Positions 11,216-20,474 of a stretch of DNA of 64,000 nucleotides are shown one piece after another (the first letter of the stretch is position 1; the number at the start of each line of letters is the position of its first letter). Under the pieces are notes generated by a model. That model made no database searches and was not told the origin of the DNA. It saw nothing but the letters and a program-made list of their open reading frames with translations. Both the position numbers and the translations under genes were made by a program. The stretch comes from Armatimonadota bacterium (GTDB lineage: Bacteria; Armatimonadota; UBA5829; DSUL01), in contig JADLDK010000041.1 in assembly GCA_020846715.1 (NCBI GenBank), positions 1-64,000 on the forward strand. The letters are read 5' to 3'.

Positions 11216-12256
11216 TCAGTAACCGGGTATGTGCAGCAGGCGAAAGTTAGCCGGGTTGAACTTTGCAGAGTCGTAGTCCGGCAACAGGGATCCCCAGCAG
11301 TAGATGGTGTCCCCGATAATCGGGCCTTTGAGCTGAGTGCTGGTCATCAGGTTTATAGATGCATTGTTGAGAAGCGCATGCGCATAGAGAATACCTGTGA
11401 ACTTGCTGCAGGTGTTCTGAAGAGTGGCCGTACCCGTAGTCAACAGCGCCAGCATTGAATCACCACCGGGATCGTAGTTCCCTGTTATGTTGATACCGCT
11501 GACGGCCACAATAGTGCCCTTTCCACTCACGGTCCCCCCGGTGAGCGTCAGGGTTCCTCCGACGTAGATCACGTCACCATCGCTGGGAAAATTGATATTG
11601 GAGAATGTTTTGTTGACGAGGTAGACAGTTCTGGCCTGCAACATCAAACCAGCGGTGTCTATCAGCGGGAAGCTGAATCCGGAAGAGTTTCTGATCAACC
11701 CTCCGTTCACAGTTCCTGAAGAAACCCATATTGATCCCGTCGCATAGAGATCGCCGGAGAGGTTTGTGGCGCTGTTGTTGATGGTGATATTCCCTGGAAG
11801 AAAGATGTCGGCCTGGTCGGTGGAAATGATGGGGACGGACACAGTGCCTGTGTAGGAATTAACCGCTACCGCGTTGTCAAATAGAGCGCGTGGTCTGCTG
11901 ACGACTCTTGAGAGCGAAGCGCGCGCTCCCCTGTAGTTTACAGAGGCCACAATGCGGTCAGAAACAGCCAGATTTACGCTGTTGTCATAGACGGCGATGT
12001 CAATTGTGGCCCCGCCAAAGGTCAAGGACGTAGTGTAGGGGCGCGCGGTCACGTTGTTCCATTTGATAAGCCAGTAACCGTAGCGCACTCCTGTTTCCGC
12101 CAACAAGCGGACCCGTTCTGAAGTCTGTCGGCTTGATTCAACGCGGGAGCCGAAAGTCGCGACATCCATTGCCGCAACGCCGAGAATCAGGCCTGTCATC
12201 ACAGCGACAAGGACGACAATATAGGCCGCGCCACGATTTTCCCGCAGATGCTTCAT
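11216..12256 (-). CDS. PilX-like minor pilus protein with beta-rich body
   Basis: 346 residues with one N-terminal membrane segment (AAYIVVLVAVMTGLILGVAA) after a short basic leader, as in PilX-like proteins. No classical GFTLIE prepilin site is present. The rest is rich in Gly, Thr, Ser and Asn with short beta-strand repeats, resembling a polymer-like beta-solenoid. Its ATG overlaps the TGA of the upstream gene by four bases, so translation is coupled. Its place after PilV- and PilW-like genes suggests a pilus-tip or surface component; the exact role is unknown. Confidence 0.6.
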   Translation of the reverse strand: MKHLRENRGAAYIVVLVAVMTGLILGVAAMDVATFGSRVESSRQTSERVRLLAETGVRYGYWLIKWNNVTARPYTTSLTFGGATIDIAVYDNSVNLAVSDRIVASVNYRGARASLSRVVSRPRALFDNAVAVNSYTGTVSVPIISTDQADIFLPGNITINNSATNLSGDLYATGSIWVSSGTVNGGLIRNSSGFSFPLIDTAGLMLQARTVYLVNKTFSNINFPSDGDVIYVGGTLTLTGGTVSGKGTIVAVSGINITGNYDPGGDSMLALLTTGTATLQNTCSKFTGILYAHALLNNASINLMTSTQLKGPIIGDTIYCWGSLLPDYDSAKFNPANFRLLHIPGY

Positions 12257-12918
12257 TCGTGATTGCGCACATACACCCGACGTGTAAAGCTCACTGGAGT
12301 CTTATTCCCGGCACGCGTTTCATCACTAGTCAGGGTCACCTTGTAGTACCACGCCGGCTCATCAGCTGCGGGAGGATCGAAGCGAAGCGATGTGACAGGA
12401 GCCACCTGCCCCACAGTTGTCCCCGGATGCAGGCTCCGCGCGGCATCTGGGAACGTCTTGCTCGTATTCTTGATCGGGGTCAGGTTGTCTGCAGTTTCCA
12501 CTGTTGAGGCAACCCAGAGAATGTTTCCGCTGACGGACAGGCTTCCAGTTGAGTCGGACAGATACCATACCTCACGCAAGCTGCTGGATGTCGGCTTGTA
12601 AACAAGACTTCCTTTGCCTTTGGAGAGGGAATAGTCGCCTTCCGGAGTCTTGGCCGCTGGAAACGTGATAGCGACGCTGTCGCCTGTGGAAAATCGCGTG
12701 AAAACGAAAACGTGGCATCCGTTGCGAAGAGCTGAGCACAGGCGGCTTGCCGCTTCCCCAAGCGTCAATTCTGAGTCATTCTGAGTGGATGTTCGCTCCC
12801 ACAGAGTGGTAACCGCCCCAAATATGCCCAGAACCGCAACCATTACGACCGCCAGCATCACTACGGCCACGTTCATCTCGATAAGAGTCAGTCCGGCATC
12901 AGGATTGCGAGCTTTCAC
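12253..12918 (-). CDS. PilW-like prepilin-family minor pilin
   Basis: 221 residues with a class III-type prepilin leader: a short charged leader ending in Gly, then LTLIEMNVAVVMLAVVM, keeping Glu at position +5 of the mature protein. The residue after the cleavage Gly is Leu rather than the usual Phe or Met. The C-terminal domain is predicted extracellular. It overlaps the flanking genes by four bases on each side (ATGA), so PilV-, PilW- and PilX-like proteins are probably made together as minor pilins. Confidence 0.72.
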   Translation of the reverse strand: MKARNPDAGLTLIEMNVAVVMLAVVMVAVLGIFGAVTTLWERTSTQNDSELTLGEAASRLCSALRNGCHVFVFTRFSTGDSVAITFPAAKTPEGDYSLSKGKGSLVYKPTSSSLREVWYLSDSTGSLSVSGNILWVASTVETADNLTPIKNTSKTFPDAARSLHPGTTVGQVAPVTSLRFDPPAADEPAWYYKVTLTSDETRAGNKTPVSFTRRVYVRNHE

Positions 12919-13352
12919 AACTGCTCTCCAAGCTCGTCCACGATAAGGGTGTTGAACACAACAGCTCCGCCAGCGCGAGGACTGGCTCCGTTGCGGCCTT
13001 TAGCGTCTGAACTCCACGAGACTGTTACGCTTACGTTCTTCAAGTGGGTGGAAAACGCGTTGGGGTAGCTGGAAACCGAGACGACCATAGTCGATCCGGG
13101 AAGCTCCGAAGGCTTTGTGCTGGTTGCGCCGTTAGACAGAGCGGAAAACCCATCGGCTTTAATGCGATCTATTCGGTCCAGAGCAATCTGCTGAGCTATC
13201 TGCTCTGTGCTGGCCTGACCCTGGGCTTTGTTGGCGGCAATGTGGAGCGACACAACGGCAAGAGCGCCGAAAGCCAGAAAAACACTGGCGACCAGAAGCT
13301 CGACCAGTGTGAAACCCGATGACGTGTGCATGTCGCTACGCATATCATTCAC
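12915..13352 (-). CDS. PilV-like prepilin-family minor pilin
   Basis: 145 residues. The leader ends SSG, followed by FTLVELLVASVFLAFGALAVV, a typical prepilin cleavage site with Glu at +5 and a long hydrophobic helix. The position and length fit a PilV/type IV pilus modification protein. A likely cleavable leader of 13 residues precedes the Phe. It begins the three-gene minor pilin block, separated from the major pilin by a hairpin-bearing gap of about 260 bases. Confidence 0.75.
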   Translation of the reverse strand: MNDMRSDMHTSSGFTLVELLVASVFLAFGALAVVSLHIAANKAQGQASTEQIAQQIALDRIDRIKADGFSALSNGATSTKPSELPGSTMVVSVSSYPNAFSTHLKNVSVTVSWSSDAKGRNGASPRAGGAVVFNTLIVDELGEQL

Positions 13353-13554
13353 TCATCCAACGCACGTCTCCGAAATCAGATGGAGCGCTTGTGGCCAAAG
13401 CGAAAAACCGGGAATGCTCAGGTCAGACGATCCTTAGGCAGCAGTCCCAAAAAGTAGCACCTGGTCGTGTCCATAGCGCGCGGTTTGGAGCTACTGCACA
13501 AGGTCGCCTGTTGCACGCAGAAGAGGGCAACAAATGGGGCGCGGCAAGTTGTCT

Positions 13555-13588
13555 GCCCGGGAAGCTGGAGAACTTCCGCTTCCCGGGC
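13555..13588 (-). terminator. Strong hairpin downstream of the major pilin gene
   Basis: Perfect 10-base-pair stem GCCCGGGAAG/CTTCCCGGGC with a 14-base loop, starting 28 bases past the pilin stop codon on the minus strand. No T-tract follows, so it is not a textbook rho-independent terminator. It may protect the pilin mRNA 3' end or partly attenuate readthrough into the minor pilin genes. The rest of 13353–13615 shows nothing else. Confidence 0.4.
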
Positions 13589-13615
13589 AACAAGTCTGAC
13601 CGGCCGATCTATGAG

Positions 13616-14053
13616 CTAATAGCTGGAGAAGGCGACGCTGGCTGAGTCGTTTCCGGTCGCCGAGCTCTTGACAGTGCCGACACCCGGGCTGGTCGCAGTA
13701 TAGCTGAACGCAGAACCAGAAATCGGATCAGTGGGCAGACTTTCAATGTACGGTCCACGCCAGTCGGCGGCTGTGATGCTCTGGGCAGTGCCAGCGCTGT
13801 CGAGGCCCTGAGAGGGCGCCGTGGTCGCTGAGAGATCGCTGAGCAGTTTCGGATAGTAACCCGTATCGTTCTTGTAGAGCTGCACAGCGTTGCGAATCAT
13901 CTTCAGGTCCGCTTTCAACGCGGATTCTTTGCTGCGCTGGCTGGAGTTTGCAAACTTGGGCAGCACGACAGCGGCCAGAACCGCAAGCACAACTACCACA
14001 ACGAGCAACTCAATAAGGGTAAAACCCTTCCTGTTCATCCTTGACATAAGCAT
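13616..14053 (-). CDS. Major prepilin (type IV pilin / GspG-like)
   Basis: 145 residues. The leader MLMSRMNRKG is followed by FTLIELLVVVVVLAVLAAVV, the standard type IV prepilin/GspG signature, with Glu at +5. A second ATG nine codons upstream would make a longer leader, but GGAGGAAAG sits ahead of the chosen ATG. The C-terminal half has the GspG-like features YYPKLLSDL and WRGPYIESLPTDP, so it could be a T2SS-type major pseudopilin used in a pilus. It is next to pilC in the order expected for the main structural subunit. Confidence 0.85.
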   Translation of the reverse strand: MLMSRMNRKGFTLIELLVVVVVLAVLAAVVLPKFANSSQRSKESALKADLKMIRNAVQLYKNDTGYYPKLLSDLSATTAPSQGLDSAGTAQSITAADWRGPYIESLPTDPISGSAFSYTATSPGVGTVKSSATGNDSASVAFSSY

Positions 14054-14106
14054 GTCTGCTTCTTTCCTCCGTGGGCGCATTTCGGATTGGACCAGAATCG
14101 GCCGGT

Positions 14107-15321
14107 TCAGTGGACGCCGCCCACCAGACTGTATATAGGGACTATTATTGACAGAGCGATAAATCCAACGAAAGCCCCAAGGACTACGATCAGGATTGGC
14201 TCTATGATGGAGGTGAGACTTCGCAGCTTTGCGTCGATATCCTTCGAGTAGTACTCGCAGGCATAGCCGAGCATCGCCGGAAGCTCCCCCGACTTTTCCC
14301 CGGCGGCCACCATCTGGAGGACCAGCGCAGGGAAAACCTGACTTCGCCGTAGCGAATTCGTGATACTTGCGCCTGAAGAAACGTCAGCCTGCGCCTGCTT
14401 CAGTGCGTTAGCAACAACTTCATTATTGGCAGCAGCGGCCGCAGTCTCGAGAGCAGACATCATCGGGACGCCTGCAGTCAAGAGCGTACCGAGCGTGGTC
14501 ATAGTGCGAGTGATGATAATCTTGGCAACGAGATCCCCCAGAATCGGCAGCTTCAGGACTAGCCGATCGCTGAGACTGCGCCCCTGTGGACTGCGCAGGG
14601 CGCGGCGGACAGATATCACACAACTGGCAATGCCCAGCAGCCAGAAATACCAGTAGTGCAGCGTTGACTGGCTCATCGCCATCAACATCCGCGTTGTAAG
14701 TGGCAACTCGACCTTCATCTCCTTGAACAAAATCAGGAAGCGCGGCAGAATGAAGGTCATCATGGCGACAAGAGTCAAGAGCGCTATGACAACAACGACC
14801 ATCGGGTAGGTGCTGGCAGCTTTGACTTTGCGCTGGATGTCCGCCGAGGATTCCAGATGCTCCGCCAGGCGCTCGAGGGCTTCGTGAAGAGTTCCGCCGG
14901 CCTCCGCGACGGCAATCATATCGGATGCCAGTTTCGGAAATACTGCCGGATGGCGGTTGACGGCTTCACTGAACGTAGCGCCCCCCAGCAGGTCCTGGTA
15001 AATGACGTCGAGAGTATCCTGCAGCGCCTTGTGCTTGACCTGAGCTGTCAGGCCGGAGATCGCTTCCGTCAGCGACACGCCAGCCCGAATGAGAATAGCC
15101 ATCTGCCGAAAGACGACCGCCTGCTGCTCAATGGGCACACCCGCCGAACCCACAGGACGCTCTTTGCTCGGAGTCGCCCCTCCGGAGACCAGCTTGAGCT
15201 GCACCACCTGGGAACCGCGACTGCGCAGAGACGCGCGCGCCTGCTCTTCCGAGGCGGCTTCGATCCGGTCGGCTTTCATCGTCCCGGTTGCATCCAACAG
15301 TTTGTAGGCGTAGAGTGGCAT
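14107..15321 (-). CDS. pilC: Type IV pilus inner-membrane platform protein
   Basis: 404 residues, the normal length of PilC/GspF. Two T2SSF domains are visible, each with a Gly-rich cytoplasmic bundle and hydrophobic spans (TYPMVVVVIALLTLVAMMTF and a C-terminal IEPILIVVLGAFVGFIALSI). It anchors the assembly ATPase at the inner membrane. It lies between pilB and the pilin gene in one transcriptional run. Confidence 0.93.
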   Translation of the reverse strand: MPLYAYKLLDATGTMKADRIEAASEEQARASLRSRGSQVVQLKLVSGGATPSKERPVGSAGVPIEQQAVVFRQMAILIRAGVSLTEAISGLTAQVKHKALQDTLDVIYQDLLGGATFSEAVNRHPAVFPKLASDMIAVAEAGGTLHEALERLAEHLESSADIQRKVKAASTYPMVVVVIALLTLVAMMTFILPRFLILFKEMKVELPLTTRMLMAMSQSTLHYWYFWLLGIASCVISVRRALRSPQGRSLSDRLVLKLPILGDLVAKIIITRTMTTLGTLLTAGVPMMSALETAAAAANNEVVANALKQAQADVSSGASITNSLRRSQVFPALVLQMVAAGEKSGELPAMLGYACEYYSKDIDAKLRSLTSIIEPILIVVLGAFVGFIALSIIVPIYSLVGGVH

Positions 15322-15368
15322 CAGTTGGTCAGTTTGCCAGTCCTTCGTGCGTCAGTGCAGGTACACCC

Positions 15369-17075
15369 CTAGTCGGAGGTCACGCGCACCACTTCTTCGA
15401 TAGTTGTCAGCCCTTCGAGCGCTTTGTGCAAAGCGTCCTCGCGCAGAGTCTGCATCCCTTTTTCAACCGCGATTGCCCGGATGTCGGCGGAGGGCCTGCG
15501 CGCGACAACGGCTGTGCGGATATCATCATCCGTCTTGAGAAGCTCGTAGACGCCAATGCGGCCGCGATAGCCGGTGCCGGCGCACTGCTCACATCCCGCA
15601 CCGCGCTTGAGCACGGCCATCTGCTCACGCGTCAGATTCAGCCCGAGACGGCTCAGCAACTCTTCGCCAGGCGCGTACGGGCACATGCATTTGTTGCAGA
15701 TGGTGCGAACAAGGCGCTGCGCCATGACGCCAAGCACCGATGAGGCCACCAAGAAAGGCTCAATGTCCATGTCAACAAGGCGCGTCAACGCGCCAGTGGA
15801 ATCGTTGGCGTGGATGGTGCTGAGCACCAGGTGGCCGGTCAGCGCCGCCTCTACGGCAATCTCCGCCGTCTCTGCGTCGCGAATCTCGCCCACAAGAATC
15901 ACATCCGGGTCCTGGCGCACGATTGTGCGCAACCCCACGGAGAAGGTCAGTCCGGCTTTGCGGTTGACGTTTGCCTGGATCACACCGGGAAGCTGATACT
16001 CAACAGGATCTTCGATGGTCAGAATGTTGCGCTCCACAGAGTTAATCGAGTTCAGAGCCGCATAAAGAGTGGTGGTCTTTCCTGAGCCGGTAGGACCACA
16101 CGTAAGGATCATTCCATACGGAGCCAGAGTCAGGCGCGAGAACTGATCTTCAACGGCCGGGAGCAAACCCAGCTTGCTGAAGTTGATGCGGGCGGCGCTT
16201 TTTTCCAGAACGCGAATTACCACGTTCTCGCCGTAGACAGCAGGGTACGTGCTGATGCGGAAGTCGTACTGCTGCCCCGGCGCCATCAGCGTGAGGCGGC
16301 CATCCTGCGGAGTGCGGCGCTCAGCAATGTCCATGTTGGCCATGACCTTAATGCGCGAGATGACCGCAGACTGAAGGTCTTTGGGGATCACCATCGTTTC
16401 ATGCAGGATGCCGTCCACCCTCAAACGCACACGCACGCGCCCCGCTTCTGGCTCTACATGAATGTCACTTGCGCGCGACGAGATAGCCCGCGAGATGAGG
16501 GCATTCACGAGCCGCACAACGGGAGCGCCTTCAGCCAGCTCCTTGATATCAATGCCCTGATCCGCTTCAGCTTCGTCTTCTTCCGTGAGCTTCACGTCGG
16601 TGTCAACGTCGCGGATGGCCTCGCCAATGATGTCGCTGACGTCATCCGCCGCCCCGAAGCAGCGGAAGATGGCCTCCATAATGTCCTCTTCAACCGCTAT
16701 GACCGGGATGGGTTCAAGAGCTGTGGAGATGGCGATTTCGTCAACAGCAGCTACATCCAGCGGGTTGGCCATGGCCACTGTAATAGTGCCGGCGCGCTGT
16801 TCGATCGGAATGGCTTTGTATCGCAAAGCGACGCTGTGAGAGATCAGCCGCGCAATGGCCGGATCAAGGTCGCGATCGGCGATATCGACAAATTGAACGT
16901 TATTCTGCAGTGCAAGACAGCGCACGCGGTCCGCCTCACTGATCAGACCTCTGCGAACGAGGTAGCGCCCAATGTCCTCACCGGCGTCGGTACGCCCGGC
17001 CAGGGCCGAATCGAGTTGGTCGTGCGAAAGCAGCCCTTCGCGAACAATAACAGAGCTGAAAGTTGCGTTGGCCAC
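15369..17075 (-). CDS. pilB: Type IV pilus assembly ATPase
   Basis: 568-residue GspE/PilB hexameric ATPase that powers pilus extension. Walker A GPTGSGKTTT lies near residues 327–335, with the downstream acidic ILVGEIRDAETAEIA (Walker B/Asp box) and the His box region LSTIHAND. A C-terminal zinc site CNKC…CEQC marks the pilus/secretion subfamily. The N-terminal ~140 residues form a GspE_N/MshEN-like region with the second half-motif IGRYLVRRGLISE intact; the first half lacks the RLG part. Start is GTG. It is adjacent to pilQ (six bases) and pilC. Confidence 0.93.
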   Translation of the reverse strand: MANATFSSVIVREGLLSHDQLDSALAGRTDAGEDIGRYLVRRGLISEADRVRCLALQNNVQFVDIADRDLDPAIARLISHSVALRYKAIPIEQRAGTITVAMANPLDVAAVDEIAISTALEPIPVIAVEEDIMEAIFRCFGAADDVSDIIGEAIRDVDTDVKLTEEDEAEADQGIDIKELAEGAPVVRLVNALISRAISSRASDIHVEPEAGRVRVRLRVDGILHETMVIPKDLQSAVISRIKVMANMDIAERRTPQDGRLTLMAPGQQYDFRISTYPAVYGENVVIRVLEKSAARINFSKLGLLPAVEDQFSRLTLAPYGMILTCGPTGSGKTTTLYAALNSINSVERNILTIEDPVEYQLPGVIQANVNRKAGLTFSVGLRTIVRQDPDVILVGEIRDAETAEIAVEAALTGHLVLSTIHANDSTGALTRLVDMDIEPFLVASSVLGVMAQRLVRTICNKCMCPYAPGEELLSRLGLNLTREQMAVLKRGAGCEQCAGTGYRGRIGVYELLKTDDDIRTAVVARRPSADIRAIAVEKGMQTLREDALHKALEGLTTIEEVVRVTSD

Positions 17076-17081
17076 CTGGTC

Positions 17082-19172
17082 CTAACCCTCTTTGTCTGGT
17101 ATCGCCTCTGCGTTGGTCAGCACAGCACCGTGGTCGATCTGCTCGCCCTTGATGATCTTCGGTGTCAGGAAGATGACAATCTCAGACCTGTTCCTGGTCT
17201 TCTCGCGGTGCCGGAAAAGACTCTTGATAATCGGCAGGTCTCCCAACAGCGGAACTTTGATGAGAGTGTTGATTTCGTCGTCCCGGATAAGGCCTCCGAT
17301 GGCAAACTGCTCTCCTTCCTTGAGGCGCACTGTTGTTTTGGCTTCACGGGTTGAAATCTGAGGGTACTGGCTGCCCTGAATGTTGAGGAAGCCTTTCACG
17401 ACACTGACCTGCGGGTACACGGTCATCGTGATGTAGCCGTCTTCCGTGATCATAGGGGCTACCTGCAGATAGATGCCGACCTTCTCTTCTTCCTTGTCGT
17501 AAATCGGCGTGTTGAGGGAGCTGTAACCAATGACTTTGGGGTAGATGATGCGATCGCCAATGAGAATGCTTCCGTGCGCACCGTCCACTACCGCCAGCGA
17601 CGGCCTGGCCAACAGCTTCGCCTGCCCTTCCTTGTTCATTGCCTCAAGAATGCCTTCGAAGTTCAGACCATTGCGCGTAAATCGGCCAAATCGCATATGT
17701 GCATCAGGAGTTTCCTTGATCTGGAGACTGTTCCAGGACCAGCTCAATCCAAGCTGACGCGAGGCTTCGTCGCTTATCTCTGTAACCAAAGCTTCAATCA
17801 CTACCTGGGAGCGGCGTACGTCAAGCTGTCGCAGAAGCTCCATCGCCTCCTTGAGCGCAGTTCTGGGCCCGCGCATAATCACAGTTCCGGGCTGCAGAGA
17901 GTTCGCTGAGCTCTGAGTGTCTGAAGCTGTGGCAAGCTGTGCGCCGTCGACGGAAGCCGCGGAGGCATCCAGCAGCGGGCTGGTGTAGGTGGGCCCGGAT
18001 GCAATGTTGAGAGACGGGAAGAGCTTCGTAAGAGTGGCTACCAACTCGGTTGCGTTGTTGTAACGGCACCGCCAGATTGCCAGGTCGCTGTCTTTGTCCG
18101 AAGCCGCCTGATTCGCCTCGTGGTCAACCTGCGGCGGCTCAACTTTGCTGATGACAAATGCGCCGTTCTCGCGCTTCAGATCAAGCCCGTTTGATGCCGT
18201 GATCTGAGAGAGAATCTCTTCAAGATTGCTTCCTGACAGGCGCGCTGTAATCTGCGCTTTGGCGTCCTGCGCAACGACGATGTTCTCACCCCACTGCGAA
18301 GCCAGCGTGCGCGCCACAACGCCAATGTCTGTGTCGTACACGTCCAGTTCTGGAGTTTCAGAATGGGAAGCGCGCGCTTCCAGAGAAGCGAGCGCTTTTA
18401 CAGGAGCGCGCGCTTGTACAGAAGAGGCCGCTTCTTTGCGAGAAGGTGCTCTGGCGATAGGTGACTGTGGATGCGGTCGAGCCTGTGCCGTCGAGTGGGC
18501 AGGTTGCGTGAGATCAGGCGTGGCAGATTCATTCGGGCTGGCGTAGTTCTGATTGGAGAGTGCCTCGCCAGCAAGGCGCTTTGCGGCGAGATTGAGCAAC
18601 GGAGGCTCTGAGACTGAAACATCGGCGTTCCCGATCTGCTCCACGGATCCCAGAACTTTCTGTGTGACCGCGCCTTTCGTTGGAGGAGTCTCCAAAAGAA
18701 GCGTGTCCAAGGGCGTTGTGGCTCTGGACCGGAGGTCGCCGCGTGGGTCCGTCCAGGCTGTAAGCTTGATGACCCGAGTACCCTGCCCGGCGAGAGAGTA
18801 CGAGATTGTCTCTGGCTGCGTCGACGATAGTCTTACTTGTGAGATCGCAGGCATCAGAGTGGATTGTCCCGCTTCAAGCTGCCAGCGGTCCTCGTCCGAG
18901 ATAAACGGTGTAAGTGCTGAGGCTTTGTATACCGCACCGAGGCTCAGAATGACGCTGTGTGTCGCAATGTCCTCTGTACAATGAGCCTGAACAGGCGCAT
19001 CCGCAGTAAGCGTGAGCTCAAGAAATCCCGCAGACTCCTTCACAGAAACATCTGTCACAGCCGACACACTGCCGCCCGGAGTTTCCGAGTTTGCCATCGC
19101 TATTGCTTGAAGCCCGGCGACCAGCGCCACGCTGGAGATCCGTATGATTTTTCTGAGTTTCGTCAATGACAT
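17082..19172 (-). CDS. pilQ: Type IV pilus outer-membrane secretin
   Basis: About 696 residues. A signal peptide (RISSVALVAGLQAIAMA) leads to an AMIN-like region, then a secretin/TonB short N-terminal domain around DTDIGVVARTL, an N1-like repeat and the C-terminal secretin domain with GGLIRDDE. PilQ forms the outer-membrane gate of the pilus, which implies a diderm envelope. ATG at 19172 has GAGGA upstream and leaves 10 bases after pilP; a TTG at 19196 would overlap pilP. The Ser/Ala/Pro-rich linker between AMIN and STN parts is long. Confidence 0.9.
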   Translation of the reverse strand: MSLTKLRKIIRISSVALVAGLQAIAMANSETPGGSVSAVTDVSVKESAGFLELTLTADAPVQAHCTEDIATHSVILSLGAVYKASALTPFISDEDRWQLEAGQSTLMPAISQVRLSSTQPETISYSLAGQGTRVIKLTAWTDPRGDLRSRATTPLDTLLLETPPTKGAVTQKVLGSVEQIGNADVSVSEPPLLNLAAKRLAGEALSNQNYASPNESATPDLTQPAHSTAQARPHPQSPIARAPSRKEAASSVQARAPVKALASLEARASHSETPELDVYDTDIGVVARTLASQWGENIVVAQDAKAQITARLSGSNLEEILSQITASNGLDLKRENGAFVISKVEPPQVDHEANQAASDKDSDLAIWRCRYNNATELVATLTKLFPSLNIASGPTYTSPLLDASAASVDGAQLATASDTQSSANSLQPGTVIMRGPRTALKEAMELLRQLDVRRSQVVIEALVTEISDEASRQLGLSWSWNSLQIKETPDAHMRFGRFTRNGLNFEGILEAMNKEGQAKLLARPSLAVVDGAHGSILIGDRIIYPKVIGYSSLNTPIYDKEEEKVGIYLQVAPMITEDGYITMTVYPQVSVVKGFLNIQGSQYPQISTREAKTTVRLKEGEQFAIGGLIRDDEINTLIKVPLLGDLPIIKSLFRHREKTRNRSEIVIFLTPKIIKGEQIDHGAVLTNAEAIPDKEG

Positions 19173-19182
19173 AATCCTCAAC

Positions 19183-19887
19183 TCACTCTGACGCAACCGT
19201 CACTCGGGGAAGGGTCAGGGTCAACAGCCCGCCCGGCCCGTTGAGCACAACCTGTCCCTGGCTGATGTGAACTACCCGGTACTCACTGTCCAGAGCCTGT
19301 CCCTCGCTGACTGTCAGGCTTTGCCCGTCGCCTCCCTCTTTGATTACTGCCACTTTTCCGCGCGGACCGGAGATGATGGCTCCGAGATGGTAGTCTGGCG
19401 GAGAGTTTCGTTCGGGACTGCCGTCAGAGGAGTGTCCGGCGACAGAGACTGAACCCTGCGCTCCAGGGCGCTGAATACTCAGCCCCGATGAAAACGGAAA
19501 CGTGACGGGGCGAAGCGGTGGCCGGACTGTATGCCGCGGGTCTGAGGCCGGCAGAGTAAGAGAACCCGGCAAAGCGGCAGACTCCGATGCGCTGGCTTGT
19601 GGTTGGCCACTTGAAACACTTTTCTGAAGCAGCCCAGAGGGTGGTATATCAAACGGGTTGCGACCGGCCGGCCTTCCTGCGACTACTGAGTAGGGTTGCA
19701 CCACCGTTTGAGGCGAGGCAACAGGTCTGGAAGCATTGTCCCGCGCTGTCGGCTGCAGAGGTCTGTGGCTATCGGATGCGGCGCGAAAGCGCACGACGGT
19801 CACGGTGACGGCGACTATCAGAACCGCAATGAGGGGAAGAGCCAGTTTTTGCTGCGCGGGGTCGGAGGAGAGCTTCATGGCTTTCAT
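19183..19887 (-). CDS. PilP/GspC-like pilus alignment protein
   Basis: 234 residues with one N-terminal membrane segment (LPLIAVLIVAVTVTVVRF), a long Ser/Pro-rich periplasmic linker and a C-terminal domain (LGAIISGPRGKVAVI, then VSEGQALDSEYRVVHIS) like the homology region of GspC/PilP. Such proteins link the inner-membrane complex to the secretin. It sits between pilO and pilQ, the usual PilP position, and overlaps pilO by four bases. Divergent enough that the PilP name rests mainly on order and topology. Confidence 0.7.
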   Translation of the reverse strand: MKAMKLSSDPAQQKLALPLIAVLIVAVTVTVVRFRAASDSHRPLQPTARDNASRPVASPQTVVQPYSVVAGRPAGRNPFDIPPSGLLQKSVSSGQPQASASESAALPGSLTLPASDPRHTVRPPLRPVTFPFSSGLSIQRPGAQGSVSVAGHSSDGSPERNSPPDYHLGAIISGPRGKVAVIKEGGDGQSLTVSEGQALDSEYRVVHISQGQVVLNGPGGLLTLTLPRVTVASE

Positions 19888-20474
19888 TTCTTCCTCACCC
19901 GATAGAAACTCAACGCCACATCAACTGTCACGGAACTGGCGTTGCGGCCCACCCTCGAAGGCGAAAGGGTGACCGTCTCCACTTTGACCGGCATGTTTCC
20001 TGTGGCCACAGAGCGCAGCCAGTCCATAAGCGGGCGATATGGCCCTTTTGCCCGGACAAGGACTTTTTGCCCCGTCGCTACGAAGCCTTCACCAGGGCTC
20101 TGATCGTCCGGGAGATCGATTTCGCTATCATCTGGTGAGAAACTCAGCAGGCTCACTCCAAGAGCTCTGGCCGAGCGTTCGAGTTCTGCGGCTACAGCCG
20201 CGACAGTCTGCGCCCGCGAGCCGCCAGATCGAACCGGACTGCTTCTGATATCAGCGAGATCACGTTCCAGCCCACCCTGCTCCGAGCGGGCCTCTTGCAG
20301 GGCGTGCGAGACGGACAGGACGCTCATTCCCTGCATGCCCAGCCGGGCCAGCAAGCCGCCAAAAAGAGCGACGCTGAGCACGCCGAAAATCCACAGACTC
20401 CACGTCGCTATTTGTACAACGCGCAGTGTGTAGTGGCGTGAGCTGACAAAACGCTCCAGAGACAGGCTCGTCAT
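19884..20474 (-). CDS. pilO: Type IV pilus assembly protein PilO-like
   Basis: 196 residues. One N-terminal transmembrane helix is followed by a coiled coil (region of ALQEARSEQGGLERDLADI) and a small ferredoxin-like periplasmic domain (YRPLMDWLRSVA… VETVTLSP). This matches PilO in length and layout. PilO pairs with PilN in the inner-membrane alignment complex. ATGA overlaps join it to pilN and pilP. Confidence 0.82.
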   Translation of the reverse strand: MTSLSLERFVSSRHYTLRVVQIATWSLWIFGVLSVALFGGLLARLGMQGMSVLSVSHALQEARSEQGGLERDLADIRSSPVRSGGSRAQTVAAVAAELERSARALGVSLLSFSPDDSEIDLPDDQSPGEGFVATGQKVLVRAKGPYRPLMDWLRSVATGNMPVKVETVTLSPSRVGRNASSVTVDVALSFYRVRKK

